DNA of 64,000 nt from Paenibacillus sp. MMS18-CY102 (GCF_009789195.1 NZ_WSTC01000011.1:1-64000), one strand, 5' to 3'. Positions 1-8,299 are shown, numbered from the stretch's first letter. The notes: generated by a model from the letters alone, not told the origin. Translations and numbers: made by a program.

Positions 1-111
1 GAGGAGCTCCAAAAGGATATTGACGATTACATTCACTTTTACAATTACGAACGGCTACAAGCAAAACTAAACGGCCTAAGTCCAATGGAATTCAGGACCA
101 AGGCCGCTTAA
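1..111 (+). CDS. IS3-family transposase (OrfB), C-terminal fragment
   Basis: The open frame from base 1 encodes the last 36 residues of an IS3 OrfB-type transposase and stops at TAA 109-111. It contains YIHFYNYERLQ and LNGLSPMEFR, the typical end of the rve integrase core (the Y-N-x-x-R-x-q-x-x-L-x-x-x-x-P pattern). This DDE transposase would catalyse excision and insertion of the element. Only the tail is visible, so the DDE residues and the OrfA/OrfB frameshift cannot be assessed. The family call is firm; activity is unknown. Confidence 0.85.
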   Translation, partial: EELQKDIDDYIHFYNYERLQAKLNGLSPMEFRTKAA

Positions 112-130
112 TTAGCTTTTATTTTTTGTG

Positions 131-156
131 CTGTCTACTTGACGGGGTGCAGTTCA
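131..156 (+). repeat. Right terminal inverted-repeat end of the IS3-family element
   Basis: CTGTCTACTTGACGGGGTGC plus AGTTCA ends in CA and, inverted, begins TGAACTGCACCCC, the common terminus of IS150-like elements. Its exact outer boundary (156) is inferred from the CA end because the partner repeat is not in the window. Confidence 0.65.
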
Positions 157-213
157 ACATATCGGCAGCCTTCTTTATTATTCAATTAAGGGACAGCAGA
201 ACTACGGGCCTGC

Positions 214-1266
214 CTACCTTGAAGTGGAAGCCCGCACAATCAGGGCCGGCGGGATAAGCCTTCTCTCTGCTTGGGTGGAGGAATCGCTCATGCGTACCAT
301 TAGCATATCGGCAGCTTGTATGCCTAGCTCGAACGTATCCATGCTTAAGCATGTGAGCGGAGGATTCATATATGGAGCCAGCGGGTAGTCGTCGAATGTG
401 GCTACGCCAAGCTGTGCCGGAACAGCGACATTAGCGCTACGAGCGGATTCTAATGCCCCGAATGCGGTGTAATTGTTCATGCAGATAACCGCGTCTGGCC
501 GTTCTTCGGTCGGGAGTGCTAACAGCTGATGCATGAACTCGCGGCCATTGGTTTCATTGGCTATGCCGTGCTTAATGTAGGAGCCATCCAATGTGAGGCC
601 ATGTTCGTCTAGCGCCTGTAAACAGCCTTTTAGCCTGCTCTCAAACAAAGGCTCGCCAATCTCGCCGCCGATGAAAGCCAGACGCTTGTAGCCTTGGCTA
701 ATGAGGTGGCTTGCGAGCAGCCGCCCGCCTGCTTCGTTATCGATATTAACCGCACTATAAGAAGCATCGGCTGGCGCATCGCCAAGGAGTACGTATGGGA
801 ATTGCAGCTCACCAAGCAGTTGCTCAGTCCGTGGTGTCCAAATGGAGCTGTCAAGCAGCAGGCCGTCTACCTTTCGATTTCGTACAAGCCTATCCATGAA
901 AGAGGGGTCTTCGGCATCGGCCTCGCTGTTGGACCCGCCATCGGCCGGCTCATAAGAATTGCAAATCGTTAATTCGTACTGATGTTTGCCCACTACGCTT
1001 TCGATGCCGCCGATAATCGCATAGAAGAAATGATTAAGAAAATCATCTTTGCGCGAGAGATCAACGAGCAATCCGACCGTATTGCTGCTTTGTTTAGCTA
1101 GCTGTGTAGCTATGCTACTTGGCGTATAATTCATCTCTTTCATAATTTCCCGTATTTTACGTTTTGTATCGTCTGAGATCGAGGCGGCATCGTTTAATAC
1201 TTTAGAAACCGTCGATTTGGCAACGCCAGCCGCTTTCGCAATATCGTTTATCGTAATTTTACTCAT
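214..1266 (-). CDS. LacI/GalR-family transcriptional regulator
   Basis: A 350-residue DNA-binding repressor. The N-terminus carries the LacI helix-turn-helix and hinge (ITINDIAKAAGVAKSTVSKVL at about residues 4-24, then the NYTPSSIA hinge region). The rest is a periplasmic-binding-protein-like sugar sensor, with motifs such as YVLLGD, AFIGGE and ATFDDYPLA. Length is normal for the family. It is transcribed divergently from a GH13 maltodextrin-type enzyme, and a perfect palindrome with a central CG lies between the two genes, so it probably represses that enzyme and itself in response to a maltose- or dextrin-derived ligand. The ligand is inference. No sugar transporter is encoded nearby. Confidence 0.9.
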   Translation of the reverse strand: MSKITINDIAKAAGVAKSTVSKVLNDAASISDDTKRKIREIMKEMNYTPSSIATQLAKQSSNTVGLLVDLSRKDDFLNHFFYAIIGGIESVVGKHQYELTICNSYEPADGGSNSEADAEDPSFMDRLVRNRKVDGLLLDSSIWTPRTEQLLGELQFPYVLLGDAPADASYSAVNIDNEAGGRLLASHLISQGYKRLAFIGGEIGEPLFESRLKGCLQALDEHGLTLDGSYIKHGIANETNGREFMHQLLALPTEERPDAVICMNNYTAFGALESARSANVAVPAQLGVATFDDYPLAPYMNPPLTCLSMDTFELGIQAADMLMVRMSDSSTQAERRLIPPALIVRASTSR

Positions 1267-1332
1267 AGCAAATAAAGGTCCTCTCGTAATTAACTTTGAT
1301 TAAGCATGGCGGGTATGATAATCTAGCATTAA

Positions 1333-1344
1333 GAAACCGGTTTC
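1333..1344. promoter_or_regulatory. LacI-family operator palindrome
   Basis: GAAACCGGTTTC is a perfect 12-bp inverted repeat with the central CG typical of LacI/GalR operators. It sits in the 139-bp gap between the divergent regulator and glycosidase genes, about 60 bp before the glycosidase start. The TTGATT at 1296 and GATAAT at 1317 upstream form only a weak promoter candidate. Confidence 0.7.
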
Positions 1345-1405
1345 CTATTCATAAATACACAGTTGTTTCTATTCTACTACAAAAAGAAAAGGAGTGCGCA
1401 ATACA

Positions 1406-3214
1406 ATGCCAAGTTCCATTCACCACGTAAGCGAACCTCCATACGCTTACCCGCTCGACGAACTTCGTTTGAAAGTGCGTCTGAAAGTTAAGAGAGGAAG
1501 CGCCGCTTCATGCGAAGCGCTATATGCGGACCGTTATGACTCGCCTGGCTCGGAGTGGCCAGTTCTGATGGAAAAGGTCGGCAATGACCGCTACAGCGAT
1601 TATTACGAGGCAGTGCTGCCTGCATTGAAGCGTAAAGTCCGATATTTGTTTTTGGTCCGCACGCATGCCGGCGAGTCACACTGGGTTGGCGAACGGTGTG
1701 TATCTACTCAGCGGGAGCTAGCTGGCAGCTTCCAATTTCCTTATATTTGCCGCAATGAAGTGCATGCCATTCCGGCGTGGGCAACCCAAGCTGTCTTTTA
1801 TCAAATATTCCCAGACCGTTTCCACAACGGCGATCCGTCGATAAATACAGCACAAGTGCAGCCGTGGAACAGCGATGTCCCACCGACGCCGCTTTCGGAA
1901 TATGGCGGAGATCTGCAAGGGATAATCGATAAGCTGGACCATTTGGCCGAGCTTGGCATTAACGCGGTTTATTTGAATCCAATTTTCCGTTCGCCATCGA
2001 ATCATAAGTATAATACGACGAATTATTATGAGATCGATCCGGCATTCGGCAGCATGGATACGTTCAAACAGTTCGTTAAGCAAGCCCATGAACATGGCAT
2101 ACGCGTCGTGCTTGATGCGGTATTCAATCATAGCGGGGATGAGTTTTTCGCTTTCGAGGATGTCGTCAGCAATGGCGAGAATTCCAAATATCGTGACTGG
2201 TATTATATTGATTCTTTCCCTGTTGTAAAGCATCCGGTGCCGAATTATGAGACTTTCGGCAATGCCGAGCGGTCGATGCCGAAGCTGAACACGGCTAGTC
2301 CTGCTGTAGTGGACTATTTCCTCGATGTTGCGGAATATTGGATTCGAGAGACTGGCATAGACGGTTGGCGGCTTGATGTTGCCAATGAGATTGATCAGAG
2401 ATTTTGGCGCCTGCTGCGCGAGCGAGTTAAAGGGATTGACAGCGAACTGCTGCTTGTCGGGGAGTTCATGCATGATGCGGCACCATGGCTGCGTGGCGAC
2501 CAATTCGATGGCGTCATGAATTACTTGTTCCGGGAAGCGGCGCTCGATTTCTTTGCCCGCCAAACGATTGGCGCCGAGGCGTTCACCGAGCTGCTCGTTG
2601 GGTTGCAGGTGCGTTATACGGAGCAGGCTTACGCTGCGATGATGCAACTGCTTGGCAGCCATGATACGGAGCGGTTTTTGACTGCTTGCCGCAATGGCGG
2701 AAGGGGCTGGAACAAGCGGGAGACGGCAGCAGCCCGCATGCAGCTTGCGATTTGCCTGCAGATGGCGATGCCAGGCATGCCGGTCGTCTATTACGGGGAT
2801 GAATTTGGGATGGAAGGCGACAATGATCCCGATTGCAGAAAGCCGATGGCATGGGAGGAGCACGCGCAAGACCAAGGGATACTGGGCACTTATCGCTCGA
2901 TGATTGCGCTGCGGAAGCAATACGCTTCGCTTACTAGCGGGGACATGCGTATTTGGTTTGTGGATGAAGCGAATAATGCCTTTGGGTTCATTCGTCGCAC
3001 GCCAGAAGAAGCTGCATTTGTTATTATCAATAACGGCTTTAACGCTATTCGTGTTCCGAATCTGCTTGCAGGCGGGGCTGCAATAAGCGACGCTAAGGTG
3101 TCCGACGGCATTACAGGTGAAATCTATACAACCACAGCTGCTGGAGAGTGGGCGGGCAACGAGCCAGTTGTGGCGCCGTTTGGATGCATTGTACTTATTC
3201 AATCGTTAACATAG
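1406..3214 (+). CDS. GH13 alpha-glycosidase (cyclomaltodextrinase/neopullulanase type)
   Basis: An alpha-amylase-superfamily enzyme that hydrolyses alpha-glucosidic bonds in maltodextrins or cyclodextrins, about 602 residues, probably cytoplasmic since no signal peptide is seen. The four GH13 regions are present: I DAVFNH, II GWRLDVANE (nucleophile Asp about 324), III VGEFMH (acid/base Glu about 353) and IV GSHDTERF (Asp about 420). About 110 residues precede the barrel, as in enzymes with an N-terminal CBM34 domain. I chose ATG 1406 because AAAGGAG at 1388-1394 is about 11 bp upstream. The in-frame GTG at 1394 overlaps that site. Control by the divergent LacI protein is inferred. Maltogenic amylase, neopullulanase and cyclomaltodextrinase cannot be separated by eye. 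Confidence 0.9.
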   Translation: MPSSIHHVSEPPYAYPLDELRLKVRLKVKRGSAASCEALYADRYDSPGSEWPVLMEKVGNDRYSDYYEAVLPALKRKVRYLFLVRTHAGESHWVGERCVSTQRELAGSFQFPYICRNEVHAIPAWATQAVFYQIFPDRFHNGDPSINTAQVQPWNSDVPPTPLSEYGGDLQGIIDKLDHLAELGINAVYLNPIFRSPSNHKYNTTNYYEIDPAFGSMDTFKQFVKQAHEHGIRVVLDAVFNHSGDEFFAFEDVVSNGENSKYRDWYYIDSFPVVKHPVPNYETFGNAERSMPKLNTASPAVVDYFLDVAEYWIRETGIDGWRLDVANEIDQRFWRLLRERVKGIDSELLLVGEFMHDAAPWLRGDQFDGVMNYLFREAALDFFARQTIGAEAFTELLVGLQVRYTEQAYAAMMQLLGSHDTERFLTACRNGGRGWNKRETAAARMQLAICLQMAMPGMPVVYYGDEFGMEGDNDPDCRKPMAWEEHAQDQGILGTYRSMIALRKQYASLTSGDMRIWFVDEANNAFGFIRRTPEEAAFVIINNGFNAIRVPNLLAGGAAISDAKVSDGITGEIYTTTAAGEWAGNEPVVAPFGCIVLIQSLT

Positions 3215-3235
3215 TGCTAGATTTGCATGCAAATG

Positions 3236-3285
3236 AGCTGTTCTAAAAGTCATTTTAATTGGCTTTTGGGGCAGCTTTTTCTTCT
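3236..3285 (+). terminator. Rho-independent terminator after the GH13 gene
   Basis: AGCTGTTCTAAAAGTC pairs, with G-U pairs, with GGCTTTTGGGGCAGCT and is followed directly by TTTTTCTTC. It lies 22 bp beyond the stop codon. Confidence 0.75.
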
Positions 3286-3380
3286 GTTCAAATGTGGGGT
3301 GCCTCCTAAACCGCAGATTGACTCGGATACAAAGTTCTCCGCAGTAGGCATTCTCTCATAGCGTACGCCGCTGTTACAGC

Positions 3381-3436
3381 AAAAAACAGGGATGTCCCCC
3401 AGCCATCGCAGCTTTCGGGACACCCCTGTTTTTTTA
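3381..3436. terminator. Bidirectional terminator between convergent genes
   Basis: AAAAAACAGGGATGTCCC and its partner GGGACACCCCTGTTTTTTT form a long stem with A- and T-runs on both sides. It probably ends transcription of the minus-strand comB gene as well as any plus-strand read-through. Apart from this and the preceding hairpin I see nothing in the 300-bp gap 3215-3515. Confidence 0.75.
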
Positions 3437-3515
3437 TTGGAATAGACAGGGGATGGGGCAGGCGATGATACGCCCCTCCCTGTGAACTGAACACGCTGTT
3501 GACGATCGAACTAGT

Positions 3516-4226
3516 CTAAGCGCGCGTAAGCGCATCACCGTTAAGCCGCGGCACGACATCGCTTAGATCCGATTCTGCACAATAGTCGATGTCTTTCGCT
3601 AACCCCATTTTGGTTAATCGCCGCCCTGTGGCGCTATTGCCGACCGTTCCCACAAGACAATGGGCGCGGTTTCGGTATAAGGCCAGCATGGCGCTTCCAA
3701 AATCATCCGTTTCTACAGGCTGCGAGCAAAGTGATTCCAGCCGGTCGAGAATCATTCCTGCGCATAGCCCGTCTTCAAGCGCGAACTCCTCATGGCTGCC
3801 TGCACATAAAAGCACGACGTCACGGCGCAGCTCCAATGCGGTGCGGGCACAAGCAGTTGCATTCACTAGCGCGCCAGCCAATACATTTTCAGCCCGGAGC
3901 GCTTTTAATATGGCACGCGTGCCATTCGTTGTGGTTAGGATAAGCCGTTTGCCTCCAACCGTTTCTTTTCGGTAATCCGAAGGCGAGTTGCCGAGTTCGA
4001 AGCCAGCGATTTTGCGGCAAAACCGTTCGCCCCCCAGCATGTCACCCGGACGCACGAGCGCCCGCGCTTCCATTACTGTTTCGGCTGGCACGATGCCAGT
4101 CACGCCTGCCTCGAGCGCTGCAACCATGGTGCTCGTTGCGCGAAGCACATCAATTACGATGGCAGTCCGGTGTGTGAATCGGTCTGCGCGTGCTTCATTT
4201 ACACTTGCGATGACCCCTACCTGCAT
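3516..4226 (-). CDS. comB: 2-phosphosulfolactate phosphatase (ComB family)
   Basis: About 236 residues of the ComB family, which removes phosphate from 2-phosphosulfolactate to give sulfolactate. Family-typical stretches are VIDVLRATSTMVAAL, GERFCRKIAGFELGNSP and LTTTNGTRAILKA (about residues 20-110), followed by LLCAGSHEEFALEDG. I chose the ATG at 4226 because GAAAGGCGG lies about 9 bases before it. Two further ATG codons upstream (4253, 4247) lack a ribosome site. In Bacillus sulfolactate is a spore constituent made under sporulation control, which would fit the neighbouring sporulation genes. That role here is inference, and no sulfolactate synthase gene is in the window. Confidence 0.85.
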   Translation of the reverse strand: MQVGVIASVNEARADRFTHRTAIVIDVLRATSTMVAALEAGVTGIVPAETVMEARALVRPGDMLGGERFCRKIAGFELGNSPSDYRKETVGGKRLILTTTNGTRAILKALRAENVLAGALVNATACARTALELRRDVVLLCAGSHEEFALEDGLCAGMILDRLESLCSQPVETDDFGSAMLALYRNRAHCLVGTVGNSATGRRLTKMGLAKDIDYCAESDLSDVVPRLNGDALTRA

Positions 4227-4349
4227 GATATAAATCCGCCTTTCCATGGTCATGAAAGCAATATATGCAGCATATGATGGGCTGGTGTCCCCGGCCTAAA
4301 ATCGGACAGGCGCGCATAGGCTTAGTGAAGGAGGAAGGAGGGGAATGCA

Positions 4350-4616
4350 ATGCTGAACAAAATCGTCCTGAGCATGTCGATGCTTCGCATGCTTTCGGGT
4401 ACAATCGAGATTTGCGCTGCGCTGCTCATGCTGCGGCTCAATGAAGTCGATAAGGCGCTCCTAGTCAACTCGTCGCTGGCGCTTGTTGGCCCTCTTATTT
4501 TGATCTCAACCACTACGATCGGCCTAGTAGGAATGTCGGACAAAATATCGTATAGCAAGATGCTTTGGATCGTTGCGGGGATTGCTTGTTTGATGATCGG
4601 CATAATCAAAAAATAG
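4350..4616 (+). CDS. yqhV: YqhV-like small membrane protein (DUF2619)
   Basis: An 88-residue, almost wholly hydrophobic protein with three predicted membrane segments (about residues 7-27, 38-62 and 68-86). It has the size and position of Bacillus YqhV, directly before spoIIIAA. The start follows a very strong GGAGGAAGGAGGGG site. The function is unknown even in Bacillus. Its 134-bp separation from spoIIIAA, with a sigma-E promoter in between, means spoIIIA does not depend on its transcript. The assignment rests on synteny plus the membrane pattern. Confidence 0.75.
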   Translation: MLNKIVLSMSMLRMLSGTIEICAALLMLRLNEVDKALLVNSSLALVGPLILISTTTIGLVGMSDKISYSKMLWIVAGIACLMIGIIKK

Positions 4617-4674
4617 CAATCTACTAATCCAGCGCAGCAATTCTATAAAAATCTCGAATGCGCTCTTCTAATTG

Positions 4675-4703
4675 GTCATATTATTGGAGCCTGCACATAA
4701 ACT
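4675..4703 (+). promoter_or_regulatory. Sigma-E promoter of the spoIIIA operon
   Basis: GTCATATT at 4675-4682 is a near-consensus sigma-E -35 element. CATAAACT at 4696-4703 fits the -10 CATACA-T pattern, with 14 bases after GTCATAT. The predicted start near 4710 lies before the chosen spoIIIAA ATG (4751), which argues against the longer in-frame start at 4658. spoIIIA is a known sigma-E operon in B. subtilis. Confidence 0.75.
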
Positions 4704-4750
4704 TGTATCAACGAGAGAAGAGGACAAACATCTTTAGGAGGCGTGGCCCT

Positions 4751-5824
4751 ATGCTGGAACGTGTGAAGCATCTGCTGCCAGCTGAATTGACAGCGGCGCT
4801 CGCTCGATTGTCGGCTTCAGCTCAAGCCAGCTTGGAAGAGATTCGCATCCGGGAAAATCGCCCGCTTGAAGTATGGACAGGCGGAGGTTCAGCATTCGTC
4901 ATGGCTGATGGATCGCTGCGCATGGAGCCAGATGGAGCGTACAAGCCAACAGCTGAAATTTGCAGAAGGCTGCTGGAGAGAATGACAAACCATTCGATTT
5001 ATGCGATGGAAGAAGAACTGCGCAGAGGCTACATTACCGTCGAGGGCGGCCATCGCATTGGGCTGGCTGGCCGAACGGTGCTCGAAGATGGAAAGGTGCG
5101 AAGCATAAGGGATATTGGGGGCTTTAACTTAAGGATCGCGCGGGATGTGGCGGGGGCAGCAGATGGCACGTTGCCTATGCTGTTAGACCGGACAAGGCGT
5201 TCGATTGCTTCCACGCTAGTGATCGGAGCGCCGAGGCAAGGCAAGACAACCTTCATCCGGGATATCGCAAGATCAATTAGCTACGGCCGATGGCGATCGA
5301 CGGCAGCAGCAGGCTGGCCCGGCCGCAAGGTGGGCATTGTGGACGAACGGTCGGAGATCGCTGCAAGCGTAAGGGGCGTGCCAACATTTGACGTGGGGCC
5401 GCGCACGGATGTGATGGACGCTTGCCCTAAGGCGGAAGGGATGATGATGATGATCCGGTCTATGTCGCCTGAGGTGCTGGTTGTAGATGAGATCGGAAGG
5501 GATGAAGACGTCGAAGCCATCCGTGAAGCGGTGCGGGCAGGGGTATCCGTCATCGCAACCGCACACGCAGGCGATTGGCAAGAAGCGGCAGCACGCCCAG
5601 CGCTTCGCCGGCTGCTAGAGGAGGGGGCATTCACCAGAGGCATTGTGCTTCGGCGTGCGGAAGCGGGGCTGGCGGTGCGTGTCATTGAGGTTAATCCATC
5701 GTCGCCTTTAGCAGCGTCATCGTTTGGAGCAGTGGGTGCGGCTTCCCGCTCTGCGGGGCATTCGCCAGCAGCGCCGCGAGAGCCTACGAGGCATCCGCCG
5801 CAGGAGCCAGCCGATGCTCGTTAA
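4751..5824 (+). CDS. spoIIIAA: Stage III sporulation protein AA (SpoIIIAA ATPase)
   Basis: A secretion-type ATPase of the mother cell that powers or assembles the SpoIIIA-SpoIIQ channel into the forespore. Walker A is GAPRQGKT (about residues 159-166) and Walker B is VLVVDEIGRDED (about 242-253). The start at 4751 follows AGGAGG with 8 bases of spacing and lies downstream of the sigma-E promoter. At 357 residues it is longer than the roughly 307 of the B. subtilis protein; the excess is a low-complexity Ala/Pro/Ser tail after residue 315. Its 3' end overlaps spoIIIAB by 11 bases, indicating translational coupling. Confidence 0.95.
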   Translation: MLERVKHLLPAELTAALARLSASAQASLEEIRIRENRPLEVWTGGGSAFVMADGSLRMEPDGAYKPTAEICRRLLERMTNHSIYAMEEELRRGYITVEGGHRIGLAGRTVLEDGKVRSIRDIGGFNLRIARDVAGAADGTLPMLLDRTRRSIASTLVIGAPRQGKTTFIRDIARSISYGRWRSTAAAGWPGRKVGIVDERSEIAASVRGVPTFDVGPRTDVMDACPKAEGMMMMIRSMSPEVLVVDEIGRDEDVEAIREAVRAGVSVIATAHAGDWQEAAARPALRRLLEEGAFTRGIVLRRAEAGLAVRVIEVNPSSPLAASSFGAVGAASRSAGHSPAAPREPTRHPPQEPADAR

Positions 5825-6335
5825 GCTGATAGGGGCGGCTCTCATTCTATTCGCCGGTACGCTCATAGGTTTTTTGCAAGCAGCAAGATTTGCAGATCGG
5901 CCTAAGCAGATTAGGCAACTTGCAAGCGCGTTGCAACGGCTGGAAACCGAGATCGTCTACGGCAGGACACCATTGCCTGAGGCATTAATGCGAATTTCGG
6001 CTAATGTAGAGCAGCCTTCTGCAAGGTTAATGGAAGCCGTCATTGCGCAGCTACAGCAAGGTGATGGCAAGACGTTCAACGAGTGCTGGGAATCTGCGAT
6101 ACGTTCCCAGTGGCCGTCGACCGCAATGAGAGCAGCAGAGATGGCCGTCGTGATTCGGCTAGGATCGATGCTTGGCATTAGCGATAAGGATGATCAGCTG
6201 AAGCATCTGCGGTTAGCGGCCGTGCAGCTGAAGGCAGAAGAAGACGCGGCGAGAGATGAGCAGGCGAAGTACGAGAAGATGAGCCGAAGCCTTGGCGTAC
6301 TGCTGGCGATACTCGTCGTAATATTGATGGTTTAG
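5814..6335 (+). CDS. spoIIIAB: Stage III sporulation protein AB
   Basis: A 173-residue protein with an N-terminal hydrophobic segment (about 3-21, LIGAALILFAGTLIGFL), a helical soluble domain and a C-terminal hydrophobic segment (LGVLLAILVVILMV). This is the SpoIIIAB layout, which resembles type II secretion F-like proteins. It is a mother-cell membrane component of the SpoIIIA channel. The start codon lies inside the end of spoIIIAA. Longer in-frame starts would place a charged, proline-rich stretch before the membrane segment and are unlikely. Length matches the B. subtilis protein (171). Confidence 0.93.
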   Translation: MLVKLIGAALILFAGTLIGFLQAARFADRPKQIRQLASALQRLETEIVYGRTPLPEALMRISANVEQPSARLMEAVIAQLQQGDGKTFNECWESAIRSQWPSTAMRAAEMAVVIRLGSMLGISDKDDQLKHLRLAAVQLKAEEDAARDEQAKYEKMSRSLGVLLAILVVILMV

Positions 6336-6350
6336 TGGGGTGCCGCACAC

Positions 6351-6554
6351 ATGAATATTGATGTGAGCGCCATATTTCAAATCGCCGGCATCGGCATCAT
6401 CATCGCAATGATTCATACAGTCTTGAAGCAGATGGGCAAGGAAGATATGGCGCATTGGGTTACAGTCATTGGCTTTGTCGTCGTCCTATTCATGGTGGTT
6501 CGTCTGCTTAACGAGCTGTTCCAGGAGATCAAGACGATCTTTTTGTTCCAGTAG
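6351..6554 (+). CDS. spoIIIAC: Stage III sporulation protein AC
   Basis: A 67-residue protein with two membrane segments (about 8-26 and 36-54), matching SpoIIIAC. It is a small membrane subunit of the mother-cell complex, thought to form the channel base with SpoIIIAD. It contains the family-like GKEDMAHWVTVIGFV stretch between the two helices. It follows spoIIIAB by 15 bases. Confidence 0.93.
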   Translation: MNIDVSAIFQIAGIGIIIAMIHTVLKQMGKEDMAHWVTVIGFVVVLFMVVRLLNELFQEIKTIFLFQ

Positions 6555-6575
6555 GTGCCAGGCAGGAAGGTGAAC

Positions 6576-6974
6576 ATGTTGGAAATCATTCAAATTGTCG
6601 GGCTCGGATTAATCGCAACTGTACTCATTCTTGTCGTACGCGAACAGAAGCCGATGTTCGCATTCCTGCTTGCCGCCTTTACTGGGCTGTTCATCTTCTT
6701 ATATGTCATCGGCCGGATCGACGCCGTCATCTCTATGCTACAGCAGCTTGCCGAGCAGACAGGCATTCCATCTATCTATCTGAAGACGATACTCAAAATT
6801 ATCGGCATCGCCTATATCGCCGAATTCGGCGCGCAGATCGTTCGGGATGCTGGACAAGAAGGCATTGCTTCTAAGATCGAGTTTGCTGGCAAAATTCTAA
6901 TTCTCGTTATGGCGGTGCCTATCATTCATGTCATCGTCGAGACGGTGCTCGGCTTGATGCCGTCTGGAGGGTGA
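6576..6974 (+). CDS. spoIIIAD: Stage III sporulation protein AD
   Basis: A 132-residue membrane protein with about four hydrophobic segments. EQTGIPSIYLKTILKIIGIAY and EFGAQIVRDAGQEGIASKIE-like regions are characteristic of SpoIIIAD. It pairs with SpoIIIAC in the mother-cell membrane part of the SpoIIIA machine. I chose ATG 6576, which follows AGGAAGG. The in-frame start 21 bases earlier abuts the spoIIIAC stop without a ribosome site. Its end is 5 bases before the spoIIIAE ATG. Confidence 0.93.
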   Translation: MLEIIQIVGLGLIATVLILVVREQKPMFAFLLAAFTGLFIFLYVIGRIDAVISMLQQLAEQTGIPSIYLKTILKIIGIAYIAEFGAQIVRDAGQEGIASKIEFAGKILILVMAVPIIHVIVETVLGLMPSGG

Positions 6975-6979
6975 AGCGG

Positions 6980-8299
6980 ATGGAGAAGCAGCAGCGAACG
7001 GCTAGATTTTCTATCAAACAGCGGTATTTAGCCCTCATTTGCTTAAGCCTATTCCTTTTGCTAAGTATGGCACTGCCTGCCGAGGCTGCAGCTACAGAAC
7101 CAGGACTCGCCAGCGCACAGCCAGGCGTTCCGCCTTCCAGCGAAATAAGCAGCGTTACACCAGATGGCGGCGGCAAGCAGGCACCGCTTCCTACGGATAA
7201 CGGATTGTCCAGCCAGTTGGCTGGCGAACAAGCGAACGGGCTCAACACCGATCCAATCGAAAAATATTGGGGCGCGCTGGTGAGCGAGTACGGCGGCTAT
7301 TTCCCTGACCATGACCTGCCCAGCTTCGCAGAAATGATCATGCCAGGCGGCGAAGGGTTGAAGCTGTCGACAGTCGTGACCGGGCTGCTCCGGTTTATGA
7401 TGCATGAGGTGCTCTATAACGGCAAGCTGCTTGTTACAATCGTGCTGTTGTCTGTATTTAGCTCCATTCTGGAGACGCTGCAAAACGCATTCGAGCGCAA
7501 TGCCGTCAGCAAAGTCGCCTATGCCATCTCGTATATGGTCTTGATCGTCATCGCGGTAAACAGCTTCAATGTCGCAATCGGGTTTGCGAAGGATGCGATC
7601 GGTGGCATGATTCAGTTCATGATGGCGATGGTGCCGCTTCTGCTTACGCTGCTCGCCTCTGTTGGCAGCATTGCTACCGTATCGGTGCTTCATCCCGTTA
7701 TCGTCTTCATGATTCATGCAGTAGGCACGCTTATCTACACGGTCGTATTCCCGCTGCTGTTCTTCTCTGCGGTGCTTCATATCGCCAGCGCTATTACGGA
7801 TAAGTTCAAAGTGACGCAGCTTGCTAACCTGCTCCGCAACATTGGCATCGGTACGCTAGGCGTTCTGGTTAGCCTTTTTCTCGGCGTCATATCGGTGCAG
7901 GGCGCAACCGGCGCAATGACAGATGGCGTGACGCTTCGCACCGCTAAATTCGTAGCAGGCAATTTCGTTCCCGTCGTTGGCAAAATGTTTTCCGATGCAT
8001 CGGACACCGTCATCTCTGCTTCGTTGCTTGTGAAAAATGCAGTAGGCATCGCAGGTGTCGTCATTCTGCTCTTCCTATGCGCGTTTCCAGCGCTCAAAAT
8101 TTTGACACTCGCCCTCATCTACAACGTCACGGCCGCTGTTATGCAGCCGCTCGGCGAAAGCCCGATCGTCGCCTGCCTGCAGACGATCGGCAAGACAATG
8201 ATTTACGTATTCGCTGCTCTCGCTGCTGTTGCGCTCATGTTTTTCCTAGCTGTAACCGTCATTTTAACCGCAGGAAATGCGGCAATCATGATGCGATGA
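6980..8299 (+). CDS. spoIIIAE: Stage III sporulation protein AE
   Basis: A 439-residue polytopic membrane protein of the SpoIIIA complex. It begins with a signal-like segment ending near ALPAEAAA (about residues 18-38), followed by a Gly/Pro/Ser-rich region and then seven or so membrane segments from about residue 140 on. The family hallmark of long hydrophobic helices with GVISVQGATGAMTDG and TAKFVAGNFVPVVGKMFSD is clear. ATG 6980 is 9 bases after CTGGAGG; a GTG at 6971 overlaps the spoIIIAD stop and is the less likely start. In B. subtilis SpoIIIAE is needed for forespore sigma-G activity. Confidence 0.95.
   Translation: MEKQQRTARFSIKQRYLALICLSLFLLLSMALPAEAAATEPGLASAQPGVPPSSEISSVTPDGGGKQAPLPTDNGLSSQLAGEQANGLNTDPIEKYWGALVSEYGGYFPDHDLPSFAEMIMPGGEGLKLSTVVTGLLRFMMHEVLYNGKLLVTIVLLSVFSSILETLQNAFERNAVSKVAYAISYMVLIVIAVNSFNVAIGFAKDAIGGMIQFMMAMVPLLLTLLASVGSIATVSVLHPVIVFMIHAVGTLIYTVVFPLLFFSAVLHIASAITDKFKVTQLANLLRNIGIGTLGVLVSLFLGVISVQGATGAMTDGVTLRTAKFVAGNFVPVVGKMFSDASDTVISASLLVKNAVGIAGVVILLFLCAFPALKILTLALIYNVTAAVMQPLGESPIVACLQTIGKTMIYVFAALAAVALMFFLAVTVILTAGNAAIMMR

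Larger units (their letters stand above)
1..156 (+). mobile_element. 3' end of an IS3-family insertion sequence (partial)
   Basis: The window opens inside an insertion sequence. The end of its transposase (1-111) is followed by a terminal sequence, 131-156, reading CTGTCTACTTGACGGGGTGC and then AGTTCA. The reverse complement, TGAACTGCACCCC..., is the kind of TG...CA end I associate with IS150-like IS3 elements. The left end lies outside the window, so completeness and target duplication cannot be judged. The element stops 57 bp downstream of the LacI-type gene's stop codon and leaves that gene intact. Confidence 0.8.

Noticed and set aside
158-315. Twelve-base direct repeat CATATCGGCAGC at 158-169 and 304-315, flanking the end of the LacI gene
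   Set aside because: It could hint at a duplicated lacI tail next to the IS, but the outer copy is only 12 bases in a frame with a close stop and no longer similarity. Chance is enough.
1718-3202. Long antisense open frame (494 codons) opposite the GH13 gene
   Set aside because: It has no ribosome site or recognisable motif, and the sense strand has all GH13 catalytic motifs. It is a codon-bias shadow.
7061-7780. Antisense frame of 239 codons opposite spoIIIAE
   Set aside because: Composition (many His, Arg, Gln) and lack of a start signal mark it as a shadow of a membrane-protein gene.
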